The notes: generated by a model not told the origin, from the sequence alone. A stretch of 59,198 bases of DNA from a bacterium (GCA_028821575.1 JAPPFW010000003.1:1-59198); one strand, 5' to 3'; positions 17,061 to 26,350 are shown, numbered from the stretch's first letter. Program-made: numbers and translations.

Positions 17061-17246
17061 ATGGAATTGACCGATACGCTTCTCGCCACCGTGGTGAACG
17101 TCCTGGCCACTTCGGCGATAGTGGTACTTGCCCTGGCGCGGTGGATGCAGGGCCGCTTCAACCGGCTAGACGACCGGCTCGATCGTCTAGCCCGGGACTT
17201 CTACGCCCACAGCCACGAGCATGGCGCCAACACAACCGCCGGCTAG
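17061..17246 (+). CDS. Small single-span membrane protein with coiled-coil tail
   Basis: 61 residues: a hydrophobic N-terminal span (about 5-26, TVVNVLATSAIVVLALA) and then FNRLDDRLDRLARDF heptads. ATG 17061 is preferred over ATG 17052 because AAGGGGG sits about 9 bases upstream. The layout matches the 125-residue protein at 13657. An AT-rich stretch at about 16965-17030 could hold the promoter. The function is unknown. Confidence 0.6.
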   Translation: MELTDTLLATVVNVLATSAIVVLALARWMQGRFNRLDDRLDRLARDFYAHSHEHGANTTAG

Positions 17247-17262
17247 TTGCTGTTGGATTATT

Positions 17263-17307
17263 CAAGTCACAAGCCACAAGCCACTAGCCACTAGCCACCA
17301 GCCACTC
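17263..17307. repeat. 7-base tandem repeat array (CCACAAG/CCACTAG)
   Basis: Six to seven imperfect copies. The array runs into the 3' end of the minus-strand cysteine hydrolase gene: its last codons and its stop (17284-17286) are made of repeat units. Confidence 0.85.
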
Positions 17308-17970
17308 GATCACCTCGTTGACGGGCACCACGTCGGCGTACTTGGCATCCATGTCGAACAGGCTGATGTCGTGGCTTATCGGTATCCGGTCGAACACGCA
17401 CTCCTCGACGACGATCGTGTGGAAGTTGTAGGAGAAAGCGTCGGCGACCGTGGCGCGGACGCATCCGCCGGTGGTGGCTCCGGTGACCAGAACCGTGTCG
17501 GCTCTGAAGTCGACCAGGTAGCTGGCCAGGGCGGTTCCGAAGAAAGCGCTGGCGTGCCGTTTGGGGAGCAACACATCGCCCTCCTGCGGGGCGATCTGCT
17601 CGATGAACTGGTATCCGCGTTCCGGGATGGTGGTCACGAGGGGGTTGATCTGACCGAAACGCCCTGCGTCGACAGCTCGCTTGGGGGCGACGTACGGATA
17701 GATGATCGGCGCTCCGGCAGCTCGGGCCGCATCGAGCAGCCGAGCCACATGGCCGACCGCCTCCCATGCCTGCTCACCGCAGGCGGTCGGGTACATGGTG
17801 GTGATCGCCTCCTCGATCGGGGCAGGATGGTCCCCGGCGATCCGGTACTGGAGATCGATGACGAGTACCGCCGGCCGCTTCCCGAATCCGACCCGGTTGG
17901 CGAACCCGGCCAACCGGTACACACCCCTGTCGGCCTCAGGCACCGAGGCCATCCACGTGGGGTCGCTCAT
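17284..17970 (-). CDS. Isochorismatase-family cysteine hydrolase, N-carbamoylsarcosine amidohydrolase-like
   Basis: 228 residues from ATG 17970. The triad is Asp39 (VLVIDLQYR), Lys137 (LLPKRHASAFF) and Cys170 (GATTGGCVRATVADAF). The TTGGCVRATV context is that of N-carbamoylsarcosine amidohydrolase and maleamate/nicotinamidase relatives that release ammonia and CO2 or free acid. Its start overlaps the stop of the PEP-mutase-family gene (ATGA), so the two are translationally coupled. The final residues VASG and the stop codon are encoded by the adjacent 7-base repeat array. Confidence 0.87.
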   Translation of the reverse strand: MSDPTWMASVPEADRGVYRLAGFANRVGFGKRPAVLVIDLQYRIAGDHPAPIEEAITTMYPTACGEQAWEAVGHVARLLDAARAAGAPIIYPYVAPKRAVDAGRFGQINPLVTTIPERGYQFIEQIAPQEGDVLLPKRHASAFFGTALASYLVDFRADTVLVTGATTGGCVRATVADAFSYNFHTIVVEECVFDRIPISHDISLFDMDAKYADVVPVNEVIEWLVASG

Positions 17971-18893
17971 ACCGTCCCTCCCCGTTCCGTTCGGATGTCG
18001 TCGGCCAGAGAGTCGAACTCGTCCAGCATTACCAACTCCTGGCGTTCCCCCCATGAGATCATACGGTCCTCGATGGCGGGGTCGGCCTCGTCCGCTGCCA
18101 GCCGTGCCAGCGCCTCGCGGGCCGCGCTGACCATGCTCCGGAGCAGCAGGCTGGCTCGCAGGATGATGCGGAAGCCGAGTTCCTCGAGTCGGGCGGTGGG
18201 CAGCAGAGGCGTCTTCCCGCCTTCCACCAGATTCGCCACCAGAGGGACACCCGGAAACGCGGATCCCACCACGGCCAGCTCGGCCTCCGATCGGGGCGCT
18301 TCCACGAACAGTGCGTCGGCGCCGGCCGCCAGGTACGCCTCTGCCCGTGAGATGGCCTCGGCGAGGCCCATGACGTTGCGAGCGTCGGTTCGGGCGATCA
18401 CCATCAGATCGGGATTCGATCGGGCTCGGGCGGCTGCCTCGATCTTCTCCGCCATCTCCGGGGGCGTGACCAGCCGCTGGCCTTCGAAATGCCCGCACCG
18501 CTTGGGATCCTGCTGATCCTCGATCTGGACCGCCGATGCCCCGGCTCGCTCCAGTTGGTACACGGATCTCATCACCGACAGGGGACCGCCGAACCCGGTG
18601 TCGGCGTCGACGATGAGGGGCAGCCGGCAGGCTTCCCGGATCCTCCCTACCTGTTCGACCAGTTCGGTCCGGCTGACCAGCCCTACATCCGGAAGCCCGA
18701 AGACGGAGTTGGCGAGCCCCGCGCCGGTGACATAAGCCGCCGGGAAGCCGGCCCGCTCCACCAACCGGGCGCTGAGAGCGTCGGTGACTCCCGGCACGAC
18801 GATGCTCCCGGCGGCAAGGATCCGGCGGAGGGTGCGGGTCGGGAGTGCGGGGGCGGCACCCCCGAGACCTGGTGGGATTCCCTTGTCCTGCAT
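17967..18893 (-). CDS. Isocitrate lyase/PEP mutase-family lyase
   Basis: 308 residues. Mg-binding DADTGFGG (96-103), IEDQQDPK and the catalytic loop KRCGH (131-135, Cys133) are intact. KRCGH is characteristic of the C-C-bond-cleaving members (methylisocitrate lyase, dimethylmalate lyase, oxaloacetate decarboxylase) rather than of true PEP mutases. It should cleave a 2-hydroxy or 2-methyl dicarboxylate to pyruvate, glyoxylate or related products. It is first in a two-gene operon with the cysteine hydrolase and divergent from a cupin gene across 80 bases. Confidence 0.88.
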   Translation of the reverse strand: MQDKGIPPGLGGAAPALPTRTLRRILAAGSIVVPGVTDALSARLVERAGFPAAYVTGAGLANSVFGLPDVGLVSRTELVEQVGRIREACRLPLIVDADTGFGGPLSVMRSVYQLERAGASAVQIEDQQDPKRCGHFEGQRLVTPPEMAEKIEAAARARSNPDLMVIARTDARNVMGLAEAISRAEAYLAAGADALFVEAPRSEAELAVVGSAFPGVPLVANLVEGGKTPLLPTARLEELGFRIILRASLLLRSMVSAAREALARLAADEADPAIEDRMISWGERQELVMLDEFDSLADDIRTERGGTV

Positions 18894-18973
18894 CCTGGGA
18901 ACTTAGCGCCGCCTGACCGTCACGGTCGTCTCGGAGGCTATAGGCTTCGAGACACGTTCAGAGGGAGGAATCC

Positions 18974-19777
18974 GTGACGGTGGTGACGAACGTCAGCCCC
19001 CGGGAGCACATCGAGTTCGTACGGGGACGGGACGTGGCTTGGACGAGTTTCGATCCGGACGGCGCGCCATCCGGCCGCCGGGTCAAGTACCTGACCAGGG
19101 GATTAGACAGTGCTGCCTTCAGCGGTCTGGTACGCCTTCCGGCCGGGTACGAGGCCCCGTTCGGCGCCCACGCGCAGCAGGCCGAGCTCTACGTGCTGGA
19201 AGGGGCGCTTGGCGTGGGTGACATCGGATGCGGCCGCAACAGTTACCTGTTCGTACCCGCCGGGGTCGGGTACGGCCCAGTGGTTGCGCGCGACGACACC
19301 ACGATCCTGGCCCACTACGAAGGATCGGCGGATCTGGTCGAGCCTTCGAGCGGTGCCGAGCCTACGATCATCGACACCGATTCGTGGGAGTGGACCTGGG
19401 GAGCCGGGGTGGGGCTTCCGAAGGGCCTGTGCCACAAGACCGTGCGGTACGACGAGACGACCGGGGAGCGCACGTTCCTGCTGGGGGTGGTTCCGTGGTG
19501 GGACTCGCCTCTCCTCGAGTTCCACCCCTGCGTCGAGGAGTGTTACGTCATCCAGGGCGATATGTTCATGGACAACGTGGCCGAACTCGGCGCCATGGGT
19601 CCGGGCGACTACTTCTGGCGCGACCCCTGGGTCAGCCATGGCCCGATGCGAACCAAGGACGGGTTCATCGCCCTGCTGCGACATGATCGTCACCATGTGA
19701 ACTACTTCATCGATCGGGCCGGTACCACCCCGGAGGAAAACAGGGCTCTCGTGGAGAGTGGGCACTTCGACGAGTAA
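18974..19777 (+). CDS. Two-domain cupin protein
   Basis: 267 residues with two cupin barrels. The first contains HAQQAELYVLEG (about 58-70) and the second FHPCVEECYVIQGD, each followed by a GPGDYF/PAG-type turn. The His/Glu residues there could bind one metal per domain. It starts at GTG 18974 after GAGGGAGGAATCC. Bicupins of this type include dioxygenases and isomerases, but no subfamily is certain. A second bicupin lies at 43361-44203. It precedes the nitroreductase gene by 35 bases in the same orientation. Confidence 0.78.
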   Translation: MTVVTNVSPREHIEFVRGRDVAWTSFDPDGAPSGRRVKYLTRGLDSAAFSGLVRLPAGYEAPFGAHAQQAELYVLEGALGVGDIGCGRNSYLFVPAGVGYGPVVARDDTTILAHYEGSADLVEPSSGAEPTIIDTDSWEWTWGAGVGLPKGLCHKTVRYDETTGERTFLLGVVPWWDSPLLEFHPCVEECYVIQGDMFMDNVAELGAMGPGDYFWRDPWVSHGPMRTKDGFIALLRHDRHHVNYFIDRAGTTPEENRALVESGHFDE

Positions 19778-19812
19778 CGTTCGGACCGGCCGACCAGTCG
19801 AGAGGAGACAAA

Positions 19813-20457
19813 GTGGACGTGTTCGAGGCGATGCGGACCCAGCGCAGTGTCAAGCGCTTCAAGCCGGATCCGGTGTCGGACGACGACATACGGAAAATCC
19901 TGACGGCCGCCACGTGGGCTCCCAACGGCGCAAACGCGCAGCCCTGGGAGTTCATAGTCGTCAAGGACCCCGAACTGAAGCGCAAGATCGCAGACATCTA
20001 CCGGGACGGCTGGGACTTCCTGCGCGATCACCCACGACGCCAGGGAAGGAAGGCGTACGACAGCCGGACCGGCCAGAAGACCATGATCAAGATGTCCTAC
20101 TACTTGCGGGACCACCTCGAGGAGAGTCCGGTTCTCATCGTCGTCGCGATGAACATCACCAAGAACAACTATCCCCGGTACGGGGTCCTCAAGGCCTTCC
20201 GAGCGGAGGTGAACTACACGTCCACCGTGCCCTGTATCCAGAACCTGATGCTTGCGGCCAGGGCTCTCGGCATCGGAACATGCTTCACCACCGCGATGAA
20301 CATCGTCGAGGAAGACGCCAAGATCTTGCTGGGAATGCCCGAAGAGACACAGATCATCGCCTTGATACCCTTGGGTTATCCCACTGGCGAGTTCAAGCCT
20401 CTAAAGCGGATCCCCGCCGCGGAGTTCACGCATTGGGACGGTTGGCAGGGAGATTGA
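19813..20457 (+). CDS. Nitroreductase-family flavoprotein
   Basis: 214 residues. RTQRSVKRFKPDPV near the N-terminus and APNGANAQPWEFIVV match the FMN-binding parts of the nitroreductase/BluB fold, and ALGIGTCFTTAM and GYPTGE match its C-terminal part. It would reduce nitro, enone or iodo groups with NAD(P)H, or act as a flavin-dependent desaturase. It starts at GTG 19813 with GAGGAGAC upstream. The peptide-type ABC ATPase genes follow 4 bases after the stop, which suggests one transcript. Confidence 0.88.
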   Translation: MDVFEAMRTQRSVKRFKPDPVSDDDIRKILTAATWAPNGANAQPWEFIVVKDPELKRKIADIYRDGWDFLRDHPRRQGRKAYDSRTGQKTMIKMSYYLRDHLEESPVLIVVAMNITKNNYPRYGVLKAFRAEVNYTSTVPCIQNLMLAARALGIGTCFTTAMNIVEEDAKILLGMPEETQIIALIPLGYPTGEFKPLKRIPAAEFTHWDGWQGD

Positions 20458-20461
20458 GCGT

Positions 20462-21493
20462 TTGACGAGCAGTAGCGGCATCCGAGGCGCGGCAGGTAAG
20501 GCGGGCCGCGGGGGGTCTGTCGAGAGGGTCCTGGCGGTCGACGGTCTGAACACGACGTTCAGGACCCATGACGGCCCGGTGCCGGCGGTCCGTGACGTCT
20601 CCTTCGAACTCCGCAAGGGCGAGTTCCTGGGCCTGGTCGGGGAGTCCGGGTGCGGGAAGTCCACGGTGCTGATGTCGATACTGCGATTGCTCCCGGAGAA
20701 CGCCGACATGAACGCGCGCGCGCTGGTGTTCGAGGATCGCGACATGCTCGATCTGTCGGATGAGGAGATCCGGCTGTTGAGGGGGCGCCGGATAAGCCTC
20801 ATTCCCCAGCGCCCCATGAGTTCGCTGAGTCCCGTCGCCACCATCGAGAGGCAGCTCAAGTGGTACCTCCAGCGGGACGGTGCGAGAAGACCGGAAGAGT
20901 TGACCGGAGCGATGGAGTCGATGCTCGACCGGGTGGGACTTCGAGCGGCGGTCGAACGCCTCTCCGGATACCCCTACCAGTTCTCCGGAGGCCAGTTGCA
21001 GCGGATGCTCATTGCGATCGCGGCGCTGGTGGGAGAGCCGGACGTACTGATGGCCGATGAGCCCACCACCACCCTCGATGTGACGGTTCAGGCGCAGGTG
21101 CTGAGCCTCCTTCTGGAAGCGAGGGACAGGTTGGGGCTGTCTGTGATCATCGTCACCCACGACCTGGGTGTGATCGCCCAGACATGTGACCGGGTGGCGG
21201 TCATGTACGGCGGGAGGCTGGTGGAGATGGCCGATGTGAACACGCTGTTCCACGAGCCGCGCCATCCGTACACCATCGCCTTGCTCGATTCGCTGCCGAG
21301 CCGGCACCGGAGAGGGGAGCCGTTGACCTCGATCGAGGGAAGCGCCATCGGCTCCAACCTCCTCGATGGGTGTCCTTTCGCCCCACGGTGCCCCAGCGTC
21401 ATGGATCACTGCCACACCGATGTGCCGGAGGAGCGAACCGTCGAGGAGACCTTCGTGCGCTGCCATCTCTACGCGGGTGCGGGTCATGGCTGA
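20462..21493 (+). CDS. Oligopeptide/dipeptide-type ABC transporter ATPase (DppD-like)
   Basis: 343 residues from TTG 20462, with AGGGAG 8 bases upstream. Walker A GESGCGKST, signature FSGGQLQRM, Walker B VLMADEPTTTLD and the switch His in IVTHDLG are complete. The C-terminal CPFAPRCP...C region is the oligopeptide-type extension. It overlaps the next ATPase gene by 8 bases. No permease or binding protein is adjacent; they lie at 39072-45155. The transporter may import the substrate of this catabolic island. Confidence 0.92.
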   Translation: MTSSSGIRGAAGKAGRGGSVERVLAVDGLNTTFRTHDGPVPAVRDVSFELRKGEFLGLVGESGCGKSTVLMSILRLLPENADMNARALVFEDRDMLDLSDEEIRLLRGRRISLIPQRPMSSLSPVATIERQLKWYLQRDGARRPEELTGAMESMLDRVGLRAAVERLSGYPYQFSGGQLQRMLIAIAALVGEPDVLMADEPTTTLDVTVQAQVLSLLLEARDRLGLSVIIVTHDLGVIAQTCDRVAVMYGGRLVEMADVNTLFHEPRHPYTIALLDSLPSRHRRGEPLTSIEGSAIGSNLLDGCPFAPRCPSVMDHCHTDVPEERTVEETFVRCHLYAGAGHG

Positions 21494-22463
21494 AGTCCCG
21501 AGGCTGGAAGTACGCGACCTCGTGAAGCACTTCCCGGTGCGGCGGGGTACGTTCGCCAAGGCCCGGGAGTACGTCAAGGCCGTGAACGGCGTTTCCCTGG
21601 AGATCCGCGACGGCGAGACGGTGGCCATCGTCGGCGAGTCGGGCTGCGGCAAGTCGACCATCGCCCGGTTGATCCTCCGGCTGGAGCGTCCCACATCGGG
21701 GAGCATCCGCCTCGACGGCGAGGACCTGCTCGCGATGGAGGATACGACCTCCGCCCGGCGAGCCGTCCAACTCGTGTCGCAGAACCCCTGGTCGGCGTTG
21801 AACCGCCGCAAGACCATCAAGCACACTCTCACCCAGCCGCTCAAGGTCCACGACCTGGTGGACACCCGGGCCGGTAGGACCGTGCGGGCAGCGCAGTTGC
21901 TGGAGGAGGTCGGCCTGTCACCGGATTACCTCTACAGGTTCCCGAGCGGGATCAGCGGAGGTGAGTTGCAGAGGGTCACCATCGCCAGAGCGTTGGCGGT
22001 CTCGCCCGGGGTACTCATCCTCGACGAGCCGACCGCCAGCCTCGACGTGAGCGTAAAGGCCAGCATCATCAACCTGCTCATCGACCTTCGCGACCTGGAG
22101 AATCTGACCTACCTCTTCATCACCCACGAGATCGATATCGCAAAGCACGTGAGCGACCGGATCGCGGTCATGTACCTCGGGCGGATCGTCGAACAGGGCC
22201 CCACCGAGGAGATTTTCGAGAACCCCCAACACCCCTACACGCAGTCGCTACTCGGGTCGGTACCTGTCCCCGATCCGCAACTGCGGGCCGAGCTGAAGCC
22301 CATCTCCGGTGAAGTGCCATCCGCTATCGACCTGCCTTCCGGATGTACCTTCCACACGCGTTGCCCCTACGTCTTCGACCGCTGCCCGGAGGAGATTCCC
22401 GAGCTGTCGATGATCGATTCCCGGCACCTGGCCGCCTGCCACCTGATGGAGCAAGGTAGGTAG
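21486..22463 (+). CDS. Oligopeptide/dipeptide-type ABC transporter ATPase (DppF-like)
   Basis: 325 residues from ATG 21486. Walker A GESGCGKST, the Q-loop LVSQNPWSALN, signature ISGGELQRV, Walker B ILDEPTASLD and FITHEID are present, along with the C-terminal CTFHTRCPYVFDRC extension. It forms the second half of the nucleotide-binding dimer with the preceding gene, which it overlaps. The oligopeptide-type ATPase normally pairs with two permeases and a lipoprotein receptor, found here about 17-23 kb downstream. Confidence 0.92.
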   Translation: MAEVPRLEVRDLVKHFPVRRGTFAKAREYVKAVNGVSLEIRDGETVAIVGESGCGKSTIARLILRLERPTSGSIRLDGEDLLAMEDTTSARRAVQLVSQNPWSALNRRKTIKHTLTQPLKVHDLVDTRAGRTVRAAQLLEEVGLSPDYLYRFPSGISGGELQRVTIARALAVSPGVLILDEPTASLDVSVKASIINLLIDLRDLENLTYLFITHEIDIAKHVSDRIAVMYLGRIVEQGPTEEIFENPQHPYTQSLLGSVPVPDPQLRAELKPISGEVPSAIDLPSGCTFHTRCPYVFDRCPEEIPELSMIDSRHLAACHLMEQGR

Positions 22464-22564
22464 CTCCTGGCTCGGTCCGGGGACTCGCTGTTGACAGCCC
22501 AGAGTCGAAGTGGCTCAGGTCGGGTGGCCGGGCCGGTCCCATACCGCAGCCGAGCAGGCTGAGG

Positions 22565-23551
22565 GTGTCCTCCCCGTCGCTGGGTGTTGCCTTCTTCAGC
22601 CTCGGCAACCGGGGTCCGACCCAGGTGGCCGCACTCGGATCCGAGCTCGAAGACCTAGGGATGGATCATCTGTTCGTCACCGAGTCGAACAACGACGCGA
22701 TGACGACGATGGCTGTGATGGCATGCGCCACGTCGACCGCCACGATCGGATCCGCCATTGCCAACATCTACCTGCGCCATCCCCTTCACATGGCCCAGGC
22801 AGCGGCGGGGGTGGAGGAGGTGTCGGGCGGCCGGATGCTCCTAGGTCTCGGTGTTGGGCATCAGATGGTCAACGTCGACAGTCTCGAGTTGGACATGTCC
22901 CAGCCGGTACGCGACATGCGCGAGTACGTGGAGTTGGTGCGCGCCGGCCTCGCCTCGCGGGGCGCACCGATCGGCTACGAGGGATCCCGCTTCACCGCGA
23001 GGGGCCCGCGCGCCACGGTGGCATGGGCACCGGACCGGCGCGTGCCCATCGTGGTCGCCGCACATGGCCCGAACATGGTCCGCATGGCGGCGGAAGTATC
23101 GGACGGTATCTTCACGTCTGTGGTCAGCCGCACCCAGATAGCTCGGCTTCGGGCCCTGATGGACGAGCACTGCGGGATGATCGGCCGGGATCCGTCCGAG
23201 TTGCGGATCTACACGATGGTCTACGCCTGCATCGACGACGATGCCTCCCTCGCGCTGCACCGCCTCAGGGAGAGGGTCGAGTTGACCCTGATCCAGATCA
23301 ACTACCGGCGCCAACTCAGAAGGGAGGGGAAGTTGCTCGGAGAAGCCCTCCTCACCGACGCCGACGTGGCGGAGTTGGGGATAGCGGGATCCGTGGAGCA
23401 TGCTCGCCACCTCCTCGGCGAGTACCGGGCAGCAGGAGTGGACGTGCCGATCCTGGCGCCGTTCACCCGTGACCCGGCTGACGTGGATACGGGATACCGT
23501 TCTTTCTCGGTCGATGCCTACCTGGCCCTCGCGGATCTCGTCGGCTACTGA
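22565..23551 (+). CDS. LLM class flavin/F420-dependent oxidoreductase
   Basis: 328 residues from GTG 22565. It is a luciferase-like (beta/alpha)8 protein: VTESNNDAMTTMAVMACAT, GSAIANIYLRHP, SGGRMLLGLGVGHQ and VPIVVAAHGPNM are typical of F420-dependent LLM oxidoreductases. It is closely related to the protein at 38047-39009 (both carry TExxNDAMT and NIYxRHP). Likely role: hydride transfer or monooxygenation of a catabolic intermediate. Its last 7 bases overlap the end of the convergent SDR gene. Confidence 0.88.
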   Translation: MSSPSLGVAFFSLGNRGPTQVAALGSELEDLGMDHLFVTESNNDAMTTMAVMACATSTATIGSAIANIYLRHPLHMAQAAAGVEEVSGGRMLLGLGVGHQMVNVDSLELDMSQPVRDMREYVELVRAGLASRGAPIGYEGSRFTARGPRATVAWAPDRRVPIVVAAHGPNMVRMAAEVSDGIFTSVVSRTQIARLRALMDEHCGMIGRDPSELRIYTMVYACIDDDASLALHRLRERVELTLIQINYRRQLRREGKLLGEALLTDADVAELGIAGSVEHARHLLGEYRAAGVDVPILAPFTRDPADVDTGYRSFSVDAYLALADLVGY

Positions 23552-24264
23552 GGGTCCATCTGGCCGACCACTATCTGGCTGATGGCGACGGTGGGGGCGA
23601 ACGACGCCACCGCCAGGACGGTCTCCGCGAAGTCCTCCGGCTCGATCTTCGGGACGTCGCGCCCCGCTGACATGCCGCTGCGCACCGTCGACGCGATCAC
23701 CACTTCGGTTACCTTGACGCCCCGTTCGATGACCTCGCCTCGCAGGGATTCGGCCAGCCCGATCATTCCCCACTTGGCGGCCGAATAGGACGCTCCTGTC
23801 GGGAAACCACGGATCCCCGCGCCCGAGTTCATCCCGATCACGTGCCCGCGGACCCCATCCAGCGGCGCCTGGCCGACCATCTGCTTGATGGCTGCGCGTG
23901 CGCAGTAGAACACGCCGTTGAGATCGGTCGCGATGACCTTGTCCCAGTCCTCCGGCGCCATCTCCTCCACCCGCCCGCGGATGAAGTTGCCGGCGTTGTT
24001 GACGAGGATGTCGAGCCGTCCGAACTCCTCGACCGTGCGGGAGACCGCCGAGGTGGCTGCGGTACGATCGGTCACGTCGAGGGGACATGCCGCCGCGATG
24101 CCCCCTCGGGCCCGGATGGTGGAGGCGACCGACTCTGCTGCACCCATCGACCTGGCAGTGCACATCACCCGCGAACCGGCCTGCCCGAACAACACGGCGA
24201 TGGCCTTGCCGATGCCGCGACCGGCGCCGGTGATGAGGCTCACCTTGCCGTTGAGGTGGTTCAC
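23545..24264 (-). CDS. Short-chain dehydrogenase/reductase (SDR)
   Basis: 239 residues from GTG 24264. The Rossmann motif TGAGRGIG (12-19), NNAG (89-92) and the catalytic set Ser147, Tyr160 and Lys164 (YSAAK) are intact, so it is an active classical SDR that should oxidise an alcohol or reduce a ketone with NAD(P). Its start overlaps the stop of the upstream VOC gene, so the two are co-translated. The 3' end overlaps the convergent LLM gene by 7 bases. Confidence 0.92.
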   Translation of the reverse strand: MNHLNGKVSLITGAGRGIGKAIAVLFGQAGSRVMCTARSMGAAESVASTIRARGGIAAACPLDVTDRTAATSAVSRTVEEFGRLDILVNNAGNFIRGRVEEMAPEDWDKVIATDLNGVFYCARAAIKQMVGQAPLDGVRGHVIGMNSGAGIRGFPTGASYSAAKWGMIGLAESLRGEVIERGVKVTEVVIASTVRSGMSAGRDVPKIEPEDFAETVLAVASFAPTVAISQIVVGQMDPQ

Positions 24265-25250
24265 CGCACCGTTTCGTACAGGTGGTAGCGGGCGCCGGAT
24301 CCGGGGGCTCGGACCACCGCGCCACGCAGTACACCGAGATGGGGGAGGAAGAGATCCCGCGGGTCGGCGAGGATCTCCGTTCCTAATTCACGGGCCCGCG
24401 TGACAGCCGCGTCGATGTCCGGCACGTCGAATCCCATCGCCAGGTAGCCGATATTGGGGGCCTCCGCCCGGCCAACCAAGTCGTCGCACTCGTAGTTGAG
24501 CGGGGAGCAGAGCGCCACTTTCCCGAACATGTGCCCGCCCTTTACGAACAGCACGTGCGTGCGGGCGTCCTCGGGCAGGCTTAGGAAGTTGTTCTGCTCG
24601 GGCCGGTCGAGGATCTCATCGATGAGGGGCTCCATTCCCAGCACCCGCCGGTGGAACTCGACCGCCGCGTCCATGTCGCGTACATAGTGAGCGGACGTCG
24701 TTACCTGCGTGAACCCTGTCGGCGTCATGCCGTGGGAATCCAGGAAGGTCGCCATCTCCCCTGTCTGGGTTCGAGTACCGCGAACCAGCTGAACGAGATT
24801 GACCGGTACCGAGTCGGGCGCCTCGAAGACCACTTCGGTGGGGGACCCGACCGCCTTGCTCATCTCGTAGGTGGTCGGGAGGCTCCAGAACCGGTACCCG
24901 GCCTCGCTCAGCCTGCGCGCTGTCTCGTGGATGTGGTTGTTGTAGAAGTTGAGGTTCCCGAGGCCGATCCACCTCGTCTGGCGTTCGGCTCTCACCTCCT
25001 TGCGGGAGTCGGCGTGGAACCGGACCAGCATGACCCGGCCGACCGAACTCCCCGGATAGGTGGCCAGGACTGCCTCCGCCTTCATGCCCGGCGGTGACTG
25101 CCACTGCCCAGCGAGCGACTCTCCCGACCAGTCCTGCGGTTCGGTGACCCTGAGTCCGATCACGTCCCGGTAGAACTCCAACGAACGCTCCATGTCCGCG
25201 ACGCCGATGAACGAGATGCCGAGCGCGGATCCGGTCCTCTGTTTCGCCAA
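24261..25250 (-). CDS. Two-domain VOC (glyoxalase/extradiol-dioxygenase fold) protein
   Basis: 329 residues from TTG 25250, chosen because AGGAG lies 7 bases upstream and the fold begins at once; a longer ORF to 25394 crosses repeat DNA. There are two vicinal-oxygen-chelate modules (MERSLEFYRDVIGL near the start and MDAAVEFHRRVLGM near residue 190). The family includes extradiol dioxygenases, glyoxalases and epimerases. I cannot identify a complete His/His/Glu metal triad with confidence. It is coupled to the SDR gene. Confidence 0.78.
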   Translation of the reverse strand: MAKQRTGSALGISFIGVADMERSLEFYRDVIGLRVTEPQDWSGESLAGQWQSPPGMKAEAVLATYPGSSVGRVMLVRFHADSRKEVRAERQTRWIGLGNLNFYNNHIHETARRLSEAGYRFWSLPTTYEMSKAVGSPTEVVFEAPDSVPVNLVQLVRGTRTQTGEMATFLDSHGMTPTGFTQVTTSAHYVRDMDAAVEFHRRVLGMEPLIDEILDRPEQNNFLSLPEDARTHVLFVKGGHMFGKVALCSPLNYECDDLVGRAEAPNIGYLAMGFDVPDIDAAVTRARELGTEILADPRDLFLPHLGVLRGAVVRAPGSGARYHLYETVR

Positions 25251-25290
25251 AGTGGTGCTCCTGGATGGTGGGTGGTGGATGGTAACGGAC

Positions 25291-25320
25291 CACCTGGCAC
25301 CTGGCACCCGGCACCCGGCA
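25291..25320. repeat. 7-base tandem repeat array (CACCTGG/CACCCGG)
   Basis: Four imperfect copies lie in the divergent gap between a VOC gene (minus) and an LLM gene (plus). They are preceded by a GGTGG-rich stretch at 25261-25282. Confidence 0.8.
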
Positions 25321-25336
25321 GCTACCCTGCGGGTCG

Positions 25337-26350
25337 ATGGGTTCCCGGTCGCATATCGGCTTGTCGCGAGCGCTGGCTCCTTCCACCGGATCATGGGCGC
25401 GGTTGGTCAGGAGGGCTGAGGCTGCCGGTCTGGGTCAGGTGAACAGCGCCGATACGGCCGGCGCCGACTGTTTCGTGGATGGTGGCGTCGCGGTGGCCGT
25501 TACTTCGTCTATCCGCCTGGCTGTTTCCGTCGCCCTGCCCACGCGGTCCCCCCTGCAGACGGCCATCGCCGCGGGATCGCTTGCGGATCTGGCGCCGGGT
25601 CGGGTGACTCTCGGGTTGGGTATCGGCAGCCTGGACACCAATGAGACCCGCCATGGCGCGGGATACTCCCCTCCGTTGCCCAGGATGATGGACTTTCTGC
25701 GTGCGGTCAGCGCCTTGCTCCGGCGTTCGGCCGGTGAACCGGTCACACACGAAGGGCCCTATTACCGGGCTGTCGGGACGGGAATGGGTCTCGAGCCGGA
25801 GGAGCTACCGGTGATCCTGGGTGCACACGGGCCTCGGATGACCGAGTTGGCGGCCGCGGAGACAGACGGGGTGATCGTTCACATCTTCACTCCCCTTCAG
25901 ACTCTCGCGGAGCGGCTAACGCTGGTGACTCGCATTCGCCCGGATCCCTTCTGGGTCGGAGTCGGGCGCCCGGTTGCCGTTCACGAAGACCTCGACCGTG
26001 CTATGGAACTGGCCCGCCTGGAGTTGGCCGGTGTACTTTCCATTCCACGATTCCAGCCGCGGCTTATCGAACTGAGAGGGCAGGAGGGGGCCGCCGAACC
26101 GCTCAACCATCTGCGCGAGGGCAGGGCGGCTGCCGCGGTATCTGCCATCGACGACGACCTGGTCCACCAGTTCGTCACCGTGACCGAGCCAGGCCGCATC
26201 GTTGCCCAACTCGCCGAGATCGCAGGCGTGGACACCGTGGTCCCGGTTCCCGTCGGTATCTTTGCTCCTATCGTGGCGGCGAGGCTGGGGTTCGACTTGA
26301 GCGCGTTCGAGGAGTCGAGAGCAGCCCTGCTGGCGGCACTCCTCGAGTGA
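25337..26350 (+). CDS. LLM class flavin/F420-dependent oxidoreductase
   Basis: 337 residues. The core matches the luciferase-like F420 family: LVRRAEAAGL, IRLAVSVALPTRSPL, LAPGRVTLGLGIGS, LPVILGAHGPRMTELAA and TDGVIVH. The N-terminus (ATG 25337) has only a weak ribosome site and the first 25 residues could be mis-started, but the barrel needs most of them. It heads a plus-strand run of nine genes up to 33205. The stop overlaps the GTGA region before the VOC gene. Confidence 0.82.
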   Translation: MGSRSHIGLSRALAPSTGSWARLVRRAEAAGLGQVNSADTAGADCFVDGGVAVAVTSSIRLAVSVALPTRSPLQTAIAAGSLADLAPGRVTLGLGIGSLDTNETRHGAGYSPPLPRMMDFLRAVSALLRRSAGEPVTHEGPYYRAVGTGMGLEPEELPVILGAHGPRMTELAAAETDGVIVHIFTPLQTLAERLTLVTRIRPDPFWVGVGRPVAVHEDLDRAMELARLELAGVLSIPRFQPRLIELRGQEGAAEPLNHLREGRAAAAVSAIDDDLVHQFVTVTEPGRIVAQLAEIAGVDTVVPVPVGIFAPIVAARLGFDLSAFEESRAALLAALLE

